From Caenorhabditis elegans (Eukaryota; Nematoda; Chromadorea; Rhabditida; Rhabditidae), in contig NC_003281.10 in NCBI RefSeq assembly GCF_000002985.6, forward strand, positions 2,790,001-2,854,000: DNA of 64,000 nucleotides. Direction: 5' to 3'. How positions within the stretch are numbered: position 1 is the first letter of the stretch; the number at the start of each line of letters is the position of its first letter. Both the position numbers and the translations under genes were made by a program. The notes under the pieces were generated by a model. The model was given only the letters and a program-made list of their open reading frames with translations, was not told where the DNA came from and did not search any database. Positions 61,400 through 64,000 of the stretch are shown one piece after another.

Positions 61400-63598
61400 C
61401 TAAAAAAATGTATTTTTTTTGTAGGTAGTTTCCTTTAAAAAGTCATTGCCTAAAGCCGGAAATTCAACTGTTGATTCAAAAATATTGCCGCGGAGTTTAA
61501 AAGAATGTCTGATAACATTCATTAAAAAATGTATAAAAGAAAAATTATAAATCTGGGGAACAAACGATTTATAATATAAAAAAATGCCCACCTCATTAGC
61601 TGACCATATTTCAAGTATCCGTTGTAATAACTATTGTTCTCATACTCTTTTTCATATTCTTTGCTGCAATCAGACGTACTTTCAGATAAACGTTTCTGTA
61701 ACACAAAACTGACGTGAGTTGAGCAGTTAAAAGGTTGACTAGAAGAATTCCGGATATGAAAATGTAGCCAAACACCAGGAACGGCATGATTGAACTGCGA
61801 ATTAAGCAGCTAGCCTCAGCATAATCCATCTTAACAATATCAGAAATGGTGCGATTATAGCCGTTGCAGTTCGGCAGATTGCCAAGTCGGTCATCATCTT
61901 GTACCTCTCCAAAAATTTCGAATTTTCCTTGAGATCCAAGAATGTACAAGAAAGTGTTATCGGATGAGAACATCGATCCTGTAATCTTCTTTGTACTCTC
62001 TTATATGTTTGTGAGAACATTTTGTGAAAGCAACATACTTGAAATACTGACATGAACGACCGCAAGAACGAACCAAAATGTGCAGAATATAAAGACAAAC
62101 ATTCCAACAGTTTTCATCTGGAACAGATCAGTTGGAAATAGCAGAAAAATAGTAGGTACAAAAACAGAAATTGAATTATTTTGCAAAAACATCTTTTAAA
62201 TTTAAATATTAATTTTTGACGGAACATTTTAAAACTGGTAAAAATGTCAAGAAGTCGTATTTTTCATTGAAAAATGTCATTTTTTTTCAATGTTTTTTCA
62301 ATGTACAGCTGTGCTCGGCTCAGAAATGTATATAATTTTTCTTCGAATTTAATACCGGGAACTAAAGCTTCCACGTGTGAGCGGCGCGGTGTCGCGATCA
62401 ATAAATGTACTCACCATTTTTTTCAAAATGTGAACAAAAAATCCGAGTGATTTGATGAATTCCAAAGACCGCAGCGTTGAGACTGTTGCAGTTATAAACA
62501 GTACACAATAGAGAATCTCCAGACTGATTGGAACAAAAGAACCAAGTATATACGAATTTTTTTTGGGATTTTGCTCTAAGAAATATGGGAAGCTTCTTGG
62601 ATCACTTCTAATATCAAAACGGCTCCCACGAAAAAAACTCGCAAAAACGTTATTGGGTGCTTTTTGAAAAACCACCAGAAGCCAACAAAACGGGTTGATA
62701 GTGAAATCTGAATACAATGACTCTTGCTACATAACCGCATCACTGGGGAGAAAGGTGTTGGCCTAGTTTTCTCTACTGTTCATTACAGCTTTTTTTTTCC
62801 AAATTATTCCAAAGTGACAATTTTTCTATAATTTTGAAAAGCCGTCTTGGCAGAAAATAAATAAAAAGTTTTGACAGTTTTTTTGTAGACATGTAGAACA
62901 AGCTGAAAATGCCCAACATACAGAAATGTCCATGAAATTAACAAAGGCCATCGACACCTGCACAAAGAACACTGTAAGAACGTATGAAAACGAGAAATAC
63001 TGCAAGAAATTGTATTCATCCCTTTTCTCGTAATTATCGTAAAATGGACCAGAGCAAAGCATATAGGCAAACAGTATAATGTAGATAAGCCGAAAAATCT
63101 GAAATAATCGTCATAAATTACATGTATTACGCAGAGGTGGGCAATGCCAGGGATCGCCGCCAGCCGCCAGCCGAAATATTGGGGTTTTTCGGCTGGTTGC
63201 CACACTAGGCATCTAACGGTTAACTCGGCTATAGCCTATAGCCGAGTTTCAAAAATTTCGGCTAATTCAACAATTGTGCATCTGTTTCAGTTTATATTTT
63301 TAATTTAATCAATTCGAAATATTCCGGTTGACGAAAAAAAAATTCACGGTTGACGGCTGTTTCGGCTAATCGGCAAATTTGGCTAAATCGGTTATTGCTT
63401 TTAATATTTTAGGCAGACTTACCAGATGGATTACATGTTTCATCCTGGCTGCTACAGTATTTCGACTTTGAAGGAAAATCGTACACGATCCTTGTGATAG
63501 AAATTTCTGAATTGGTATAAGTTGTTTCGAATTCTGACGAGGGAACAGAGTTTCCGACAAATTCTGAGATTGAAAAATTGCCGCGCACCAGTGTGTGG
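61400..63598 (-). CDS. TRPM-like cation channel, transmembrane part (5' exons not seen)
   Basis: Predicted exons are 63423-63598, 62918-63098, 62415-62707, 62039-62117, 61740-61978, 61592-61695 and 61400-61508. The pre-S1 segment (AARMKHVIHL) joins S1 (IFRLIYIILFAYMLCSG) and S2 (FSYVLTVFFVQVSMAFV). The S4-S5 region (TLRSLEFIKSLGFFVHILKK) and S5 (MKTVGMFVFIFCTFWFVLAV) follow the TRPM order, then a pore stretch (GKFEIFGEVQDDDRLGN) and S6 (SIMPFLVFGYIFISGILL). Two junctions are unsure. Exon 2 must use a weak donor (TAT|GTTGGG) to keep phase. After S6 the frame that continues VNLLTAQLT, which looks conserved, conflicts with the next exon (KRLSESTSDCSKEY ...), and only a 44-nt intron beginning inside it restores phase. 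Family knowledge: TRPM channels conduct Ca2+/Mg2+ and often sense internal signals. N-terminal exons, if any, are beyond 63600. Confidence 0.6.
63110..63400. repeat. ggctaatcggcaaat / aggtgggcaatgcc repeat remnant
   Basis: cagaggtgggcaatgccagg at 63134 is like the minisatellite border, followed by gccagccgaaatatt, a ctcggctatagcctatagcc palindrome and ttcggctaatcggcaaattt. It is a diverged relative of the GCCGGAA arrays in the intron between channel exons. Confidence 0.5.
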
Positions 63599-63599
63599 C

Positions 63600-63958
63600 T
63601 GATTGAAAAAAAATACAATTTCATTAAATGTGGACTACACTCTGTGGGGAAATTGCTTTGAAACACGCCTATGGGGTCAAACCGGCCGAACAGCATGATA
63701 AAAAACTCAAAACATTTTCAAGATTTTATATGATCTATTGAACATTGGAAAAATCTCAGTTTTCCCCTAATTCTTATTGGAATTACCAATTCGATGAATC
63801 GCGCTTGCATTATTTTCATCCATTTTTTTAGTTTATGCTCATTTTTTCACAGATTTTATTCATTTCTTGGGGTTTTTTAATCGGACAATGAAAGAAATAA
63901 ACAAGAAAAATGCAAAAGGTTTATTGAAAAGTAACTGAAAATGCGGAAAACTCTGTAA
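63600..63958. other. P4 fragment and 3' flank of the edge gene
   Basis: 63640-63720 (gtggggaaattgctttgaaa, cacgcctatggggtc) is a piece of the P4 element, followed by cgcgcttgcattattttcat. The minus-strand AATAAA (tttatt, 63920-63925) would end the gene entering from the right. Confidence 0.5.
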
Positions 63959-63982
63959 TTATTCGCTCCGAGAACGACGAGC
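63959..63982 (-). CDS. last coding exon of a gene extending beyond the window
   Basis: On the minus strand aatttcag is followed by an open segment that in one frame reads ARRSRSE and then TAA. AATAAA follows about 35 nt later, so this looks like a short terminal exon and a compact 3'UTR. The reading frame cannot be fixed from inside the window and the family is unknown. Confidence 0.3.
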   Translation of the reverse strand, partial: ARRSRSE

Positions 63983-64000
63983 CTGAAATTAGTATTTTTA

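Noticed and set aside
62804..63205. 133-residue minus frame overlapping TRPM-like exon 2
   Set aside because: The alternative frame (IFRLIYIILFAYML) has the S1/S2 pattern and fits the upstream exon's phase; this one is its shadow and starts in repeat DNA.
63423..63598. Second reading frame of TRPM-like exon 1 (HTLVRGNFSISEF...)
   Set aside because: It leaves the exon in a phase that meets a stop early in the next exon, while the other frame joins at phase 0.

Overview
The window looks like nuclear DNA from a Caenorhabditis nematode, most probably C. elegans, and I think it is the Y71H2 region of chromosome III (recognition from gene content, not verified). Introns are short to long, AT-rich and end in TTTTCAG. 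Several start codons sit directly behind a splice acceptor, as expected for spliced-leader trans-splicing. TTAGGC-like arrays, CCTACCTG arrays and many palindromic MITE-type repeats fill introns and intergenic DNA. Gene models below were assembled by hand from splice signals and reading-frame phase, so exon edges are predictions.

Layout, left to right. (1) 1-2934: 3' part of a tubulin-cofactor-C gene (+). (2) 3412-11660: an 11-exon two-pore-domain potassium channel (-). Its 3.4 kb fifth-to-last intron carries chemoreceptor fragments on the other strand, a complete Tc1-like MITE and a tandem repeat. (3) 12465-13681: a membrane-anchored papain-fold protein with all catalytic residues replaced (+). 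Its near copy lies inverted at 49155-50927 (-). (4) 13796-14357: a solo LTR with a 5-bp target duplication. (5) 15431-21002: a UBE3D-type ubiquitin ligase (+). (6) 22322-24936: mitochondrial EF-Tu 1, tufm-1 (-). (7) 29282-48289: a run of + genes: PIP4P/TMEM55 lipid phosphatase, a 64-residue LYR microprotein 14 nt upstream of Kae1/OSGEP, a small membrane protein, a TXNDC17-like thioredoxin and a Josephin deubiquitinase. (8) 51293-51512: a MITE with a perfect 10-bp target duplication. (9) 52171-58553: two secreted or surface proteins (+) separated by a 1.7 kb minisatellite. (10) 59066-63598: a four-helix membrane protein and a TRPM-like channel (-). At the right edge is the last exon of another minus-strand gene.

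Functionally the 29-48 kb run is housekeeping: tRNA threonyl-carbamoylation (Kae1), mitochondrial proteins (LYR, possibly the small membrane protein), redox (TXNDC17) and deubiquitination, which would suit a worm operon, although the spacing of several hundred bases makes that uncertain. tufm-1 adds mitochondrial translation. The most unusual items are the paired dead proteases with a glycosylation sequon built into the former active site, the LYR-Kae1 dicistron (the vertebrate relative of this LYR peptide is also made from a dicistronic mRNA), and several cases where exon ends have been copied into the adjoining intron.
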